This document shows positions 33,548 through 44,159 of a DNA stretch of 64,000 bases, in pieces; the stretch's first letter is position 1; every line of letters starts with the position of its first letter. Origin of the DNA: Hyaloperonospora brassicae. Taxonomy: Eukaryota > Oomycota > Peronosporomycetes > Peronosporales > Peronosporaceae. Both the position numbers and the translations under genes were made by a program. The stretch is taken from the NCBI GenBank assembly GCA_947650285.1, contig CANTFL010001332.1, positions 62,001 to 126,000 of the forward strand, in the 5' to 3' direction. The notes under the pieces are model-generated. The model saw only the letters and a list, made by a program, of their open reading frames with translations, did no database searches and was not told the DNA's origin.

Positions 33548-36022
33548 ATGGCGACCACTGCGTGCGGGGACCAACAGCTGCGGTGCACCGCGTGCGACGT
33601 CATTGAGAGCGACACGAGCGGCACCCACTTGCACGTCTGCACCAGCTGCCAACTTGTGGTACACGAGACCTGTTACGCGGATACAGTGCACGTCGTTGAG
33701 ACGAATAGAACGAGCACGAGAGTGGACGAAAGCGCTCCGGAGAGTTCAGACTGGAGGTGCGACTGCTGTCGACGAGGAGTCCAGCGGCAAGAGGTCCAGT
33801 GCGTGTACTGCGGGAAAACTGGAGGCTCTCTGAAGGAGGTGGTGGAGACGGGCGACGACGACGCCGAGTTTTTTTGGGGTCGATACGCTCAGTTTCGACA
33901 CGATAGTGACACTGGCATGAAGGAAGTGGTACAGTTTGGGCACGTGCTGTGCATGATGTGGGACCCGCGTCGCTTGGCTGCGCACGTGGTGAAGGAGAGC
34001 AAGATTGGACTTGTCGAGAGAGGAGGGTCAAAGAAGGAGCTTGCAAAGGAAGCGGCATCGGACGCGAGCAGTAAGGAAGTGGAGACCAAGACAGAGGAGC
34101 GTATCGAGCAAGACGTTGACGAGGTTGTGCCGGGTGTCAAGGAAGTGTTGATGCGAGATCTGCTGCCGTCTGGTGACTGCTGCTTCTGTAACTCGAGTCG
34201 TGGCGTCCGGATACAATGTCGCCGAGTCCGCTGCAGCCGCGAATTCCACGTCATGTGCGCGCACGAAAGAAATGGCCACGTCGAGCTTCGAACTGGTCAC
34301 ATCATGCAGTTTCATGCGTACTGCGACCGTCATCGCGAGTGTACTGAGGACATTGGCGACTTGTTGGCCAAGTTGATCACGCGCCCCATTCGGCTGCTTA
34401 TCGGTCGCGACGATATGCGTCGATTCGGCACAATTGCAAAGCATCTCCCTGATTACGACAGTGCTGCTGCCGTGATACGCGATCTAGCAGCCCTGATGGT
34501 TGGCTATTGCGACAAAGGCCTGCGTGCTAGCAAGAGTGATCCGCCTGACTACAACGTTAAACACTTGCAGGTACTGCAGTTCTTCTTGAGCCATGTGCCA
34601 CAGCTCGAAAAGGTGTACGCACTCCCATCGACGCCTGCACAGAAGCTTGTTGACGACACGAGACTATTTCGTTGTCTCGAACGAGCGTTCGATCCACCGG
34701 GATACTTGGCCCAGTTTCCTGGACTCTTCAGTCAGCAATACACTTGTGCCGTGTGTCTGGATCCTTTCCACGAGCGACAGCACTTATTTTACTGCACCGG
34801 AGAAGCAGAGTCCGTGATCCCGCACGTTCAGCACTGGCGATGCACAAAGCGCCGATTGAGCGCTCGCGAGCTTGAAAGCTCTCTCGAAGTGGAAGGAAGC
34901 ACGGGTGTGACAAAACCGCGAACGACAATTTTGATTGTGCAGGATGGAGTGCGAAAGGACATAGCGATACCAAGTGGCCTCACGAGTGTGACCGGTGGTG
35001 TCATTTGCGGTGTCTGTGATGCTCCGGTTGATGCACGTGGTCTACTAGGGTCTTGCAAGGAGGAGGCGAGACGATTGGATTTCGAGAAGAAAGAGAGCAA
35101 ATTTGTGCGGGACGGGTGCTACATCAATCCTGTTGGTGCCAAAAGCCACGGCTACGGAACTAGTGCTTCGCCACGCAAACCAGCAAGATCGACTGACGGC
35201 AAATTACACGGCAGCTCGACAGGTCAGCACGCAGCGGCTCAGCAAGTAATGAGGCCCCCGAAGATGGATCGGATCAATGTCCAGCGAACGACAAAGTGGC
35301 TTACCTGTGTAGCTCGCATCATCCGCCTTGTCGGTGCAGCAGCGTCCAACATCGAACCAGCCTCCGGTCCTGCTTCAGCTACTGCTCCCAAGGCAAGCAA
35401 TGGTAAGGTCGCGTCCATTGCTGCTGCACCTTCCGTTACGCACAGTGCACCTGCGTCAAACGAGGCTAGTTCGACCAAGCTACCGCCAGCAACAACGGTC
35501 ACGTCGACATCTGGGACTCCTACAACAGCAACATCGACTCAGGAGCAGTGCGGTCCGTTCACCGTCAAAGCGGAGAACCAGAACTCTCTACTACCTGCTT
35601 CTGCCACGACGGCCACCGAGCCGCCTTCAGTGCCGATAAGGAAGGAGCTACCTTCGGTCATAACGCCAGCTGTTCAAGCACAGTTCGACGAAGTGATGCG
35701 CCTTGTACGCCCGTACGATTCGTATGCGCTCAGCAAGTTAGAGACTGCATACAGCATGCTTCTTCGTCGCAACGGCCCTGGCGTTGCAGTATTGCGCATG
35801 TTCACGCACGAATACACTCGTTTCGTGTACATCAAGCACACACGCGCCGTTGAGAAGGCCCGCAACGAAAAGCGCAAGCGTGCCGAGCATGAGGCGCAGG
35901 AGAACCGTGCGAAGGAGCGGAAGCGCATGGATCTTGAGGCGGAGCAGGCACTGAAACAACAAATGCTGGCACTGCGCAACAAACAGCGACAGCACGTCAA
36001 AGCTCCCCCCATGTCAAAGTGA
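33548..36022 (+). CDS. PHD / extended-PHD finger protein
   Basis: A protein of 824 residues from the ATG at 33548 (context GCCATGG). The frame is open 52 codons further upstream, but that part is compositionally unlike the rest. A first PHD finger (CTAC...CTSC...HETC...CDCC, about 10-75) is followed at once by an extended PHD module: CVYCGKTGG, FGHVLCMMW, CCFCNSSRGVRIQC, CSREFHVMCA and YCDRH (about 80-260). This PHD-plus-ePHD order is typical of histone-reading scaffold subunits such as JADE/BRPF/AF10-type proteins. Further Cys pairs occur at TCAVCLDPF and GVICGVC. The middle is Ala/Thr/Ser-rich. The C-terminus is a basic coiled coil (EKARNEKRKRAEHEAQENRA). A nuclear chromatin-reader role follows from the domains; the partner is unknown. 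It converges with the ADF gene. Confidence 0.85.
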   Translation: MATTACGDQQLRCTACDVIESDTSGTHLHVCTSCQLVVHETCYADTVHVVETNRTSTRVDESAPESSDWRCDCCRRGVQRQEVQCVYCGKTGGSLKEVVETGDDDAEFFWGRYAQFRHDSDTGMKEVVQFGHVLCMMWDPRRLAAHVVKESKIGLVERGGSKKELAKEAASDASSKEVETKTEERIEQDVDEVVPGVKEVLMRDLLPSGDCCFCNSSRGVRIQCRRVRCSREFHVMCAHERNGHVELRTGHIMQFHAYCDRHRECTEDIGDLLAKLITRPIRLLIGRDDMRRFGTIAKHLPDYDSAAAVIRDLAALMVGYCDKGLRASKSDPPDYNVKHLQVLQFFLSHVPQLEKVYALPSTPAQKLVDDTRLFRCLERAFDPPGYLAQFPGLFSQQYTCAVCLDPFHERQHLFYCTGEAESVIPHVQHWRCTKRRLSARELESSLEVEGSTGVTKPRTTILIVQDGVRKDIAIPSGLTSVTGGVICGVCDAPVDARGLLGSCKEEARRLDFEKKESKFVRDGCYINPVGAKSHGYGTSASPRKPARSTDGKLHGSSTGQHAAAQQVMRPPKMDRINVQRTTKWLTCVARIIRLVGAAASNIEPASGPASATAPKASNGKVASIAAAPSVTHSAPASNEASSTKLPPATTVTSTSGTPTTATSTQEQCGPFTVKAENQNSLLPASATTATEPPSVPIRKELPSVITPAVQAQFDEVMRLVRPYDSYALSKLETAYSMLLRRNGPGVAVLRMFTHEYTRFVYIKHTRAVEKARNEKRKRAEHEAQENRAKERKRMDLEAEQALKQQMLALRNKQRQHVKAPPMSK

Positions 36023-36172
36023 TGGATCAATTACACTGGTCGACACTTGTGGTGATTGCTAGAAGACAGCACACACACGAGAGCACCTGATGAATCTCGT
36101 CCGCCCGACTAGACGTCCACAATATACAGCCACTTGTGTCTACACCAGCCATCAAGCCACGACCACCACCAC

Positions 36173-36208
36173 CAACAGCTCATACACGTGCGTGTGTATG
36201 AGCTGTTG
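36173..36208. other. Perfect 15-bp hairpin between convergent genes
   Basis: CAACAGCTCATACAC (36173-36187) is followed by a 6-nt loop and its exact reverse complement (36194-36208). It sits in the 260-bp gap between the stops of the PHD (+) and ADF (-) genes, so it would be in the 3' flank of both. It could be a bidirectional 3'-end or RNA-stability element, or the scar of a small inverted-repeat element. Confidence 0.7.
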
Positions 36209-36282
36209 ACATCCCAGGCGCGTTCCCTGTTGCACCGAGTCAGCGGCCTCACACGCAGTGCAGTTGGCCCTTTGCCTGCCGC

Positions 36283-36780
36283 CTAGTCGTCTTCAAACTC
36301 GCTGTTCGAGTCCGAGGCGTTGCCGTCCGTAATGTCCAGGCCCCGCGCAACCTCCTTCTTGATCACGGCGCTGACCTCGAAGCAGCCTTCGCACACGCTC
36401 TGAATCGCGCTCTTGGCGTGCGTGTACGCCATCTTGAAGCCCGGGTGCGAGTTCTGCGGGATCCACGTCACGAAAAAGAGTTTGCTCGACTGGCGGCCGT
36501 CCGCCGTGCGGAACTCGTGGTCGTACACGGCGTAGCGACAGTCCGAGTCCGGCAGCGCCGCATCAAAGTCCTGGAACGTGGCCGAGCGCGGCGCTGTCCT
36601 GTCGACAACCACCTGATCGGCCTCAATGCGGAAGAGGATGAAGCGGTACTTGCGCCGCATCTTGAGCTGCTTGAACTCCGTCACGACGTCGTCCGTGGGC
36701 GCGATCGCGTTCGCTGGCACGTCGTCCTGGTGGCGGATGTACTGGGCGACGCCCGCGGTCTTCATGTGGGGCTCGGCCAT
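36283..36780 (-). CDS. Actin-depolymerising factor / cofilin
   Basis: A protein of 165 residues with one ADF-H domain. It binds actin filaments and monomers and speeds filament turnover. Key marks: TAGV at the N-terminus where Ser/Thr phosphorylation controls ADF, FKQLKMRRKYRFILFRI, DFDAALPDSDCRYAVYDHEF, KLFFVTWIPQNS, and the long actin-binding helix KMAYTHAKSAIQ. It ends in an acidic tail (SNSEFEDD) longer than in most ADFs. The start is the Met of MAEPHMKT at 36780; the open frame extends upstream to 36873, but that part is a Pro/Ser-rich run translated from a pyrimidine tract and is probably 5' UTR. It is a single exon and convergent with the PHD gene. Confidence 0.92.
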   Translation of the reverse strand: MAEPHMKTAGVAQYIRHQDDVPANAIAPTDDVVTEFKQLKMRRKYRFILFRIEADQVVVDRTAPRSATFQDFDAALPDSDCRYAVYDHEFRTADGRQSSKLFFVTWIPQNSHPGFKMAYTHAKSAIQSVCEGCFEVSAVIKKEVARGLDITDGNASDSNSEFEDD

Positions 36781-37497
36781 GCTGCTTCGGGGTGGAGGAG
36801 GAAGAGGAAGAGGAGGTGGAGGGCGGACTTGAAGCGTAGGAGAACGGTGTGAGGACTGAACGGAGACGCACAACTTTTGCTGCTACTGGCGGCTTCGCTG
36901 TCACCTAATGACGTTGCGATCGAATTGTGTCGTGAAAAGAGTCGGGACAAAAACACAAAACAGCGACGACGACGACTGCGTGACCTACTTCGGTGGGACC
37001 GGTACTGTGCACGGTACTACCGGTTCCGCGTCGAAGAAATCGCGGATTTCTATTGCATTGGCGTCCGCAATTTCTAACGTTGCGGGTTCGACTCGTGGCG
37101 TGTTGAGGCTCTGTCACCGCTTTGCACTGCACCGCACATGGCTACAGTCGAGTCTGTCGCTACTTTTGTTCAACTGGCCAAGCTCGGTTTTTAAGCGCGC
37201 TTTACACTGCCAAGCTCGCTTACTCTGCATCGGTGCGTGGGTGGCTCGTCGGACCAGCTGGTTGCGAATAATTGGCCAGCAAAAGCCGCCGTCAGTTTTG
37301 GATCATCAGTTAAGTCTCCCCTTTTCCAAGGTACGCCGACTACGCTCGAGGCCTGCGCAAAGCAAGCGAGCGAACGAGCTTCTCGTGGCGGTGGCGGAGA
37401 TGCAGGAGCAGCAGCACTAGCACCGCAATGTGGTGGATAGAACGATGCAAGCGCCGTCTCTCCCACTGCCCGAGCTGTCGTTCTGGCTGCATCCTGC
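36781..37497. other. Divergent spacer upstream of ADF and eIF5A
   Basis: It holds a CT-rich tract just before the ADF ATG (likely 5' UTR) and no gene. Frames up to 170 codons on the plus strand show no domain. Confidence 0.35.
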
Positions 37498-37544
<47 letters not shown>

Positions 37545-37563
37545 CATCTATCTATCTATGTAT
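37498..37563. repeat. ATCT microsatellite
   Basis: About 15 units of ATCT with one C interruption, ending in ATGTATGTG. It lies about 115 bp upstream of the eIF5A ATG, within its promoter or 5' UTR. Confidence 0.95.
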
Positions 37564-37677
37564 GTGCCAGGTATATCCGTCCCCTATAGCTTGTTCGCTA
37601 AACTAACTGTCGCTGTATCCGATGTTTTTACAGGTTCTTTCGGTGCCGCACACACACGCACACTCCCTATCCACACA

Positions 37678-38160
37678 ATGGCCGACGACGAGCAAGATTT
37701 CACGTTCCACTCGACCGATGCCGGTGCCTCTGAAACGTACCCGAGCGAAGCTGGGCAGATCCGCAAGGGCGGCTTCATCATGATCAAGGGCCACCCGTGC
37801 AAGGTCGTGAACATGTCGACCTCCAAGACAGGCAAGCACGGGCACGCCAAGTGCAACTTTACGGCGCTCGACATCTTTACCAACAAGAAGTACGAGGACA
37901 TTGTGCCGTCGACGCACACGACGTCGGTGCCGTTCGTCTCGCGTGCCGAGTACACGCTGCTGGACATTACGGACGACGACTTTTGCTCGCTCATGGACGA
38001 CTCGGGTGACACCCGCGAGGACATCAAGCTGCCCACGTTCCCGGAGACTTTCGGCGAAGAGATCCGTGCGGACTTCAACGACGGCAAGCAGCTGGTGCTG
38101 ACGGTCCTGAAGGCCTGTGGCACGGAGCAGATTATTGCGAAGAAGGAGGACCTGTCGTAA
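37678..38160 (+). CDS. Translation initiation factor 5A (eIF5A)
   Basis: A protein of 160 residues, the usual eIF5A length. It carries MSTSKTGKHGHAK, whose Lys53 is the site of hypusine modification, and KYEDIVPSTHTTSVP, both diagnostic. eIF5A relieves ribosome stalling at proline-rich stretches and aids elongation and termination in the cytosol. The start is the Met of MADDEQDF; the open frame reaches 37558 but has no similarity there. A TTTTTACAG acceptor-like site at about 37626-37634 suggests a 5'-UTR intron ending about 44 bp before the ATG. It is a single coding exon. The CDS is GC-rich with strong third-position G/C bias, fitting high expression. Confidence 0.96.
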   Translation: MADDEQDFTFHSTDAGASETYPSEAGQIRKGGFIMIKGHPCKVVNMSTSKTGKHGHAKCNFTALDIFTNKKYEDIVPSTHTTSVPFVSRAEYTLLDITDDDFCSLMDDSGDTREDIKLPTFPETFGEEIRADFNDGKQLVLTVLKACGTEQIIAKKEDLS

Positions 38161-38715
38161 GCACGCGCTCCGCCAAAGGTTCATCCTGGCTGTTGCCGTG
38201 TGTTTGCATCGGGCAGGGGAGACGCACCGAAGCTTTGTGGCCTTCAGCATCGATTCGCAGTTTTGCCTATTTCTAATTGTTAGGAAAGGAGGCGCCACCT
38301 GAGACGTCTGTCGGTGTCTGTACTTGGTGTCTGGTTGGGAAGCAGTTGTTGGACGCAGGCGAGGTGCTAAATAGCTGAATATTTCTCTCATTGTTCTAGA
38401 CCTTGTTGCAACAGTCTGTGCTTGACATGTGTTGGGTGAGGTCTGAGTGTCTGACGTTAGGGCCTCCATTTCTGACGTATACTCGACCCCAAGCCATCTG
38501 ATGTGCGTCATGCGGGACTTGATCTACATTGTAGTGCGTACGTGCATGCTTCTTCGCCATCTATCTAGTGTCAATTCCTTCGTTGCGATGAGGGTGGGGC
38601 TAGCACAACCACGAGCACGAGCGAGGCAGCAAGGTGTGCAAACTCGTACAACATCTATAACAGCACGGTCACATACGTCAGCGTACATTCTTCAGACCAA
38701 CAGCACGGCGACAAG
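38161..38715. other. Convergent 3' flank of eIF5A and PIG-G
   Basis: No gene is seen. The region holds the 3' ends of two convergent genes. Confidence 0.4.
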
Positions 38716-41539
38716 TCAGACCTTGGGAGCGAAGACGCTCCAGATGAACAGATGAAAGCGCATACAGTAGACCACGACACTGACGACCAGCCATATGCAC
38801 ATCAGTGAGTAGTTAGCAAGCAGTGCAATAGAGAGTCCACCATTCATCGACTACGTACGAGTAGACGGCAAAACGAAGCGTTTGGTAGATGAACAACGCG
38901 GCGCACGCTGTCCATCTTGTATCTACCGACAATGGAGCATTCGGTCTCGGCATTTCTCTTGACGGCGTCATCGTTTTGACAGGCGCATCGATATCGAGCC
39001 ATTGAGCAAGACTCACGAAGCACAGTAGCGGACCAGAAAACACGCTGACAAACGTCAACGTGCCGACGAGGCTTTGCGAATACGACGATACGCCATGATA
39101 GGACTGGCTGATGTCGATCGTGGTCACCAAGTGCGAGTTTCCCAGTGCAAAGAAAGCTGCTTGGGATAGCCACGATGCTAGACTCGCCACGCCGATCCCG
39201 CTATGCCGAATGACACGGCCTTGTTCGTGCTCAAGCAGCTTTGCTACCAATTCCAGTTGCAGACAAAGTAAGCAGAGAGTCGGGTAGTTGGCGTCACGTT
39301 GAAGCAGGGAAACCAAAAGCCACACGACCATTTCCATCAACGATCGACGCAGCGTTCGTGCAGCCAGGACAGCAAACACCGAGATCGAGGCAATGCTTGC
39401 ATACACCATCCGCGCACTTGCATCCGCGTCCAGTGGCACCCACCATGTCCACATTCTTGATCCTGTTTCGTCCACGACATTCCGGTTCGTAAGTTCTTTC
39501 ACGTTGAGGCATGCTAACATGCCGGCTACGAACAAGAGTGCGCTACAAGCACTCACAACGACATCGGACAAAGCTCCCGTTTGCAACGCTCTCATGGTAT
39601 GTCGCGCAGCTTTTCGCAGTACGACTCCACATACAAACGCTATACAGACGCCCAACGGCAAAACGTTCGAAGGCAGCATGGGAGCCGTGGACAAGATCGA
39701 GACAGAATCATCGTTGGCAAATTCGTTTCCAGGTAAGTTGGGGTCAATCACAAGCCCATTGAGTCGCCAGAAATTGATGATCTGATTGCGTGCGCGCAGC
39801 ATTCGTGTAACAATCAGCAACAGTCCGACGATGGCTACTGCAGCACGTGGACGAGAAAAATTGGTCGTCGCGTTGTCCTGGCGCAACAAAAGAACTGCGA
39901 CAATGATGAGCAAAGAGGTCGTCATGAAAAATGCAGTAGCGTGCTCATTTTCGATCGACGAGCTCGACGACAAGCTGGCAATCTGCAGTATGCTGCCCAT
40001 GCCCACAATAGCAACCAGGTGGCTACTAGCGCCCTCCTTCATCCAGCTTCTCGCTTTCACTTTGTAATGCATCACAAGTGTTGCCATTGCAGCAGCACTG
40101 CTAGCGAATAGCAACAACAGGCCGCAAAACGTCGCAGCCACGTTGTACTCAGAACCGTCACTCTGCATGACTGTAGCCTGCAGCATCTCACAGGCTCGGA
40201 GTACCATCGATGCAGTCTGGTGACTAGTATCAAAGTCCTTCTCCTCTGCTTGAAGACTCCGGCGCAGCTCACGAAGTGGCACTTCGTACTGTCGGTCAAA
40301 ACTCGCCAAAGCCGAGGCGGAAAACTTTGTCTTTGCAAGTGCATACAGCTGCTGGAAATTGCGGTACAACGCGCGCATGTAGTATGAGCTGTGGCGCATG
40401 ACAGATCCAGACGAAGCACGAACGACATCGTCCAGCAGCAAGCCCGTGCTATGGATCGGAATAGGTAGTCCAAACAGTAAAGAGATCGTAGGCACAAGGT
40501 CAACCTGATTGCGCTGCTGCTTGTACGGAAAGTCAGTCGCAGCGACCATTGACTCGCCGTCACCACGCATAAACATCAGCAGCGCCGAGGATTCGTCCAG
40601 CGTGGCCCCACCGTGATTGCCGACCTCGGACATTCCATGGTCGCTGCACACCACGATCAACGACGGTCGGCTTGCACTGTCGTTTGTCCTTCTCCGTGCA
40701 TCTTGTTCTCGCACCGAGTCCACGATGAGCTGCACGACGCGATCCATTTCCTGCATCTTCTCCTGCATCAGTTTCGACCTCGGTCCGCGTAGATGGCCCA
40801 CGTGATCCAATCCGAGATAATGCAGCACCAAGGCATCCCAGTCGTTACTTTTTGCATGCTGCATCGTCGGGTCCAGCTCTTCAACCAAATGCCTCGTGAC
40901 GTTGTTGTCCACGTCAACAGTGTCCCTCGTATAGAACCCCGACGTGCCATCAGCTCGAGCAAACGCCCTTGGAAATAGCTTGAGCCACGTATCGTCGCCG
41001 TACAGCACAAGGCGCTTGCCACGCGCCGCCAGCAACGACACGAGGTTTGCGTCCGTGTCGTCCAGCGCGCGCGAGTTGAAGTTCTTCAATATGTCAATAA
41101 ACACAGGTGCTTTCCCTGTCACCAGTGCCTTCACACGGGGCATTGTCACGGTCGGGACACTGGCATGCGCCACGTAGCCCAGTGCTCGGCCCGACGTCAC
41201 GAGCGCACTTGTGAACGGCATGTGGACGTTCAGCTCCGCCCTGCGCTCCTGTAAATCGCCCACTGAGTCGCTGTGCATCGCTGCACTTCCTAGCACCATA
41301 TCCGCACGTAACGCGTCGATGAGCACGACAATGAGACGGTCGTAGGCGACGTCCTGCAGGTCCGAGTGCTGCTGTTGCTGCTGCTGCTGCGGGTTGTCCT
41401 CGTGCCGTTCCACAGACGGAGACGCGGAAGCAGACGCAGAAGAGAAGACTTCGTGGAGACGCAGGAGGCCGCTCGCGCTCAAGTACGCGCCCACGCCGGC
41501 GACGGCGCACAGCAGACGCAGCAAAAGGGTCGGCGTCAT
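38716..41539 (-). CDS. PIGG: GPI ethanolamine phosphate transferase 2 (PIG-G/GPI7-like), two exons
   Basis: Exon 1 is 41539-38859, the intron is 38858-38780 (GTACGT, branch site TTGCTAACTAC, CAG) and exon 2 is 38779-38716. The product is 914 residues. It adds ethanolamine phosphate to the second mannose of GPI anchors in the ER. An N-terminal signal anchor (TPTLLLRLLCAVAGVGAYL) is followed by a poly-Q run and a lumenal alkaline-phosphatase-type domain: VVLIDALRADMV, PTVTMPRVKAL (nucleophile Thr), LHYLGLDHVGH and CSDHGMSEVGNHGG supply the metal ligands. The C-terminal half has many membrane helices. Exon 2 restores the family's C-terminal RxHLxxWxVFAPK ending. PIG-G is favoured over PIG-O/PIG-N by LYGDDTWLKLFP and EVDNNVTRHL-like segments. 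An upstream in-frame Met at 41590 is less likely. Confidence 0.9.
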
Positions 41540-42059
41540 GTTGCGGTGCGTGCGTGACCTGCACTGGTGTGGCCCGAATGGAGACAGCATAGCAGCGTTT
41601 TTCGCAGGCTGTGGTTGGAGTCTGTGACGTGTGCAAAACGGAAGCAGCGCGTTGTGTGGTATTATTGCCGGTGGTGCGTAACGCGTCGTAAGCTGAAAAC
41701 GCTGTGCTTACGCATGATCGGACCAGGCGGTGGTGGTATGCTGTATACTCGCTTTAAGAAACAATAACGCGCTGTTCGGGGGGAAATAAGTTTTATTGCA
41801 CTGTTATCCAACAGTAAACCTGACTACCGTACGACATTCGACACTGGCAGAGAGGGTCAAGTAGGGGCGCAACTCAAAAAGTGGGCCAAAGGGAACAAAT
41901 TGAGAGAGAAAAAATTGAGTTAGTGATCAAGAGTAAGAAAGTGAACTCATGAAGGTGGCGGGGGACATCTTGAATCCAAAGGGAAGAAATGACCGATCGA
42001 AGGTCGAGCAAAATTTGTCTTTAAAAAGAGCACAAACAGTTAGATAGTCTGAATTCCAT
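41540..42059. other. Intergenic flank before the transposon cluster
   Basis: It holds the PIG-G upstream region and then a purine-rich stretch (about 41860-41960) with no gene. Confidence 0.35.
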
Positions 42060-42061
42060 GT

Positions 42062-42128
42062 CTTTCGGTTTAGCGGTCAGGCGCCATAAGTTTGAGGTCG
42101 TGGCGTGGGTTCGAACCCACCCTCGGCA
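42062..42128 (+). pseudogene. tRNA-like relic (tRNA-Leu-like, or head of a tRNA-derived SINE)
   Basis: A box A-like TTTAGCGGTCAGGCGCC is followed by a perfect box B and T arm: GTGGG, TTCGAAC, CCCAC. The 3' CTCGGCA looks like an acceptor end, but the matching 5' GCCGAG strand is missing and no good anticodon arm can be folded. The spacing and the AAGTTTGAGGTCGTGGC variable part recall tRNA-Leu. It is a decayed tRNA or the pol III head of a SINE. It lies 28 bp upstream of the Copia element. Confidence 0.5.
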
Positions 42129-42155
42129 CAGCTTGACCATGCAACTGCTTGCGGT

Positions 42156-42331
42156 TGTTGGAAAGAGAGCTAGGATGTTACACGGCCCAAATGTTCAGAA
42201 GATACCTGATTTGATGGAGAGACAGCTGCGTACCAGATTAGGTACGTGTAGGATCTAACAAAGATAATAAATCAGTAAGAAAAAGAATAACAAGGGCGCA
42301 AGCCCCCCTTACTACAAGTCCTTTGTCAACA
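42156..42331 (+). repeat. 5' LTR of the Copia element
   Basis: 176 bp from TGTTGGAAAG to TTTGTCAACA, nearly identical to 47496-47671. Confidence 0.95.
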
Positions 42332-42347
42332 GGTTATGAGCCCAATG
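42332..42347 (+). other. Primer-binding site complementary to tRNA-iMet anticodon arm
   Basis: GGTTATGAGCCC directly follows the 5' LTR. It is the reverse complement of GGGCTCATAACC, the anticodon stem-loop of initiator tRNA-Met (anticodon CAT). This is the half-tRNA priming mode known for Drosophila copia and Ty5, not the usual use of the tRNA 3' end. Confidence 0.7.
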
Positions 42348-42745
42348 AAACGGGGGGCTAGAGCGTAGGGAGACGCCATTCAACAAGCAATGGCTGCGTC
42401 GATGGCAAGACGGCGAGTAGCCGTTCGATCAACTCCTGAAAGCTCAAGCAGCAACAGCGGGGAGGGACTTCGGCCAGAGTTGGTCATCGTGATGGAGCAG
42501 TAAGCTGCACTGATGGCCATGGTGGAAGAGCTAGAGGTGCAGAGACTCACCTTACCCGACGCGACAGGGCTCACCTTTGGACCAGAAGAGATTTCGGCCC
42601 GAGAGAGCGCTTGAGGCTGATAGAGGCCGCCCCACAAGAGATAGGGGCAGCGTCAGCAATACCCATGGATGTCGACGACTTAGGGGATGTATTCGGGACC
42701 GAGTCCCGGGTTCACGACGCAAGCTTGCGGACTTAAAGATGAGCT

Positions 42746-44130
42746 TTGAGACAGGAACAGCAGCAGCACTTCACAGAGTATGCCGCTGCACGGGAGGCAC
42801 TGCGGGCGGCAGCAGACGCTCACACTCAACAGCAGGTTGAACACCACGCAGCGTTTGCTAGGTCACAAGGACAGCTGCAGGGAGAGGCCGAACTGCAGAG
42901 GCAGCAATGCGAGGCTTTGAGAGTTCATACGGAGCTACAAGCGCAGGAAGTTGCGAATTTGCAAGCAACGTTGCAGTCGGAACGAGAGGAACTCGTCAGA
43001 CGACACGAGGAGCAACTACGCGTCGTGCGATATAAGGAGCAGAGCCTTGCAAGGCACAAGCAAGAAGTGCTGAACGAGAGGGAAGCCCAACGCCACCGAG
43101 AACAAGCATTGGGTGAAGAAGGTAGGAGATTCGAAGAAACTCAACGCCAAAGAGAAGCTGTGGTGAGTGAGGAAGCCCGCCATGTACAGCAAGCTCAAGC
43201 TGAGGCTGGGGGAGGTGTGGCGACAAGCGCAGATAACAGCGGAAAAAATGGAGCAAAGGATGCGGGATGCAGAGAAGCGCGGCTATGCGCGCGGCAGGTC
43301 GGAAGCGGCTGTCCACACAACGGCAAAAGAGAATCCCAGAAGCTTAAGGACAGCAACCAGAGCCCTAACAAATGAAGCCTCGCGGGCGAGCGCTCTTCGC
43401 GACGAAGATAAGATATTGGAAAGCGGATGAGGAATGCGGATCCCACCAGCCAAGGATGCGAAGATCAACATGAGGGTCTTCACTGGACAGGAACTACATA
43501 AAGGCTTGGGGGCTGGGTTTAAGCATTGGGCACGAGGCTTTCGAGACGAGATTGAAATGGCACAGCAAGCTTGTGGATACCGATGGGCAGAGAAGTTTAA
43601 GATTAGCAAACTTAGAGGATGCCTCCGTGGAGAGGCAGAAGAGTTCTTTCATGGACTTCGAGATGAATGGTGGGAGATCGAGCCGACACTAAGCTACGCG
43701 CTTGAGGAGATGGAGTCAGCGTTCTTTAGAAGCTTTACAAGCGCGCAAGTGTCGGAATTCTTTAAAACGAAGAAAAGCAGTGGAGACACGCGGCACTCGC
43801 ACTACCTGTACCTTGTGGCGGTGCGAAACGCGACAGGAGCATCGTCGTCGCTGATACCAGAAATCCTAGTGCTGCACGCGAGTCCTAAGTTTAGGACAGT
43901 GCTGGCTAGTCAATATGACAAGAAGAGAACAGATTACGTGGTCCACGCGCTTGAAATAACGCAATGGGCGCAAACGTACGAGTAAAACGAAAGACGATCA
44001 GTGAGGCCAGTCATAGTCGCCGCAGCCGCCAACGGGAGGTACAACGAAACAATAACATGCGTGATCTGCGGATACATTGGGACATATCGCGCGAAACTGC
44101 CCAAACAAGGAAGACAGAAGTGAAAACCCA
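42746..44130 (+). pseudogene. Copia gag remnant
   Basis: Frames at 42746-43375, 43167-43430 and 43434-43985 together make a Gag. A long Gln/Glu/Arg-rich coiled coil comes first, then a capsid-like part (FKISKLRGCLRGEAEEFF, SYALEEMESAFFRSFT). A frame shift lies near 43200. A degenerate CCHC knuckle follows at about 44055-44110: CVICGYIG is kept, but the His and last Cys are lost. Confidence 0.75.
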
Positions 44131-44159
44131 CGATGGGCGCTGGCGGGCCTGGTCGCTGG

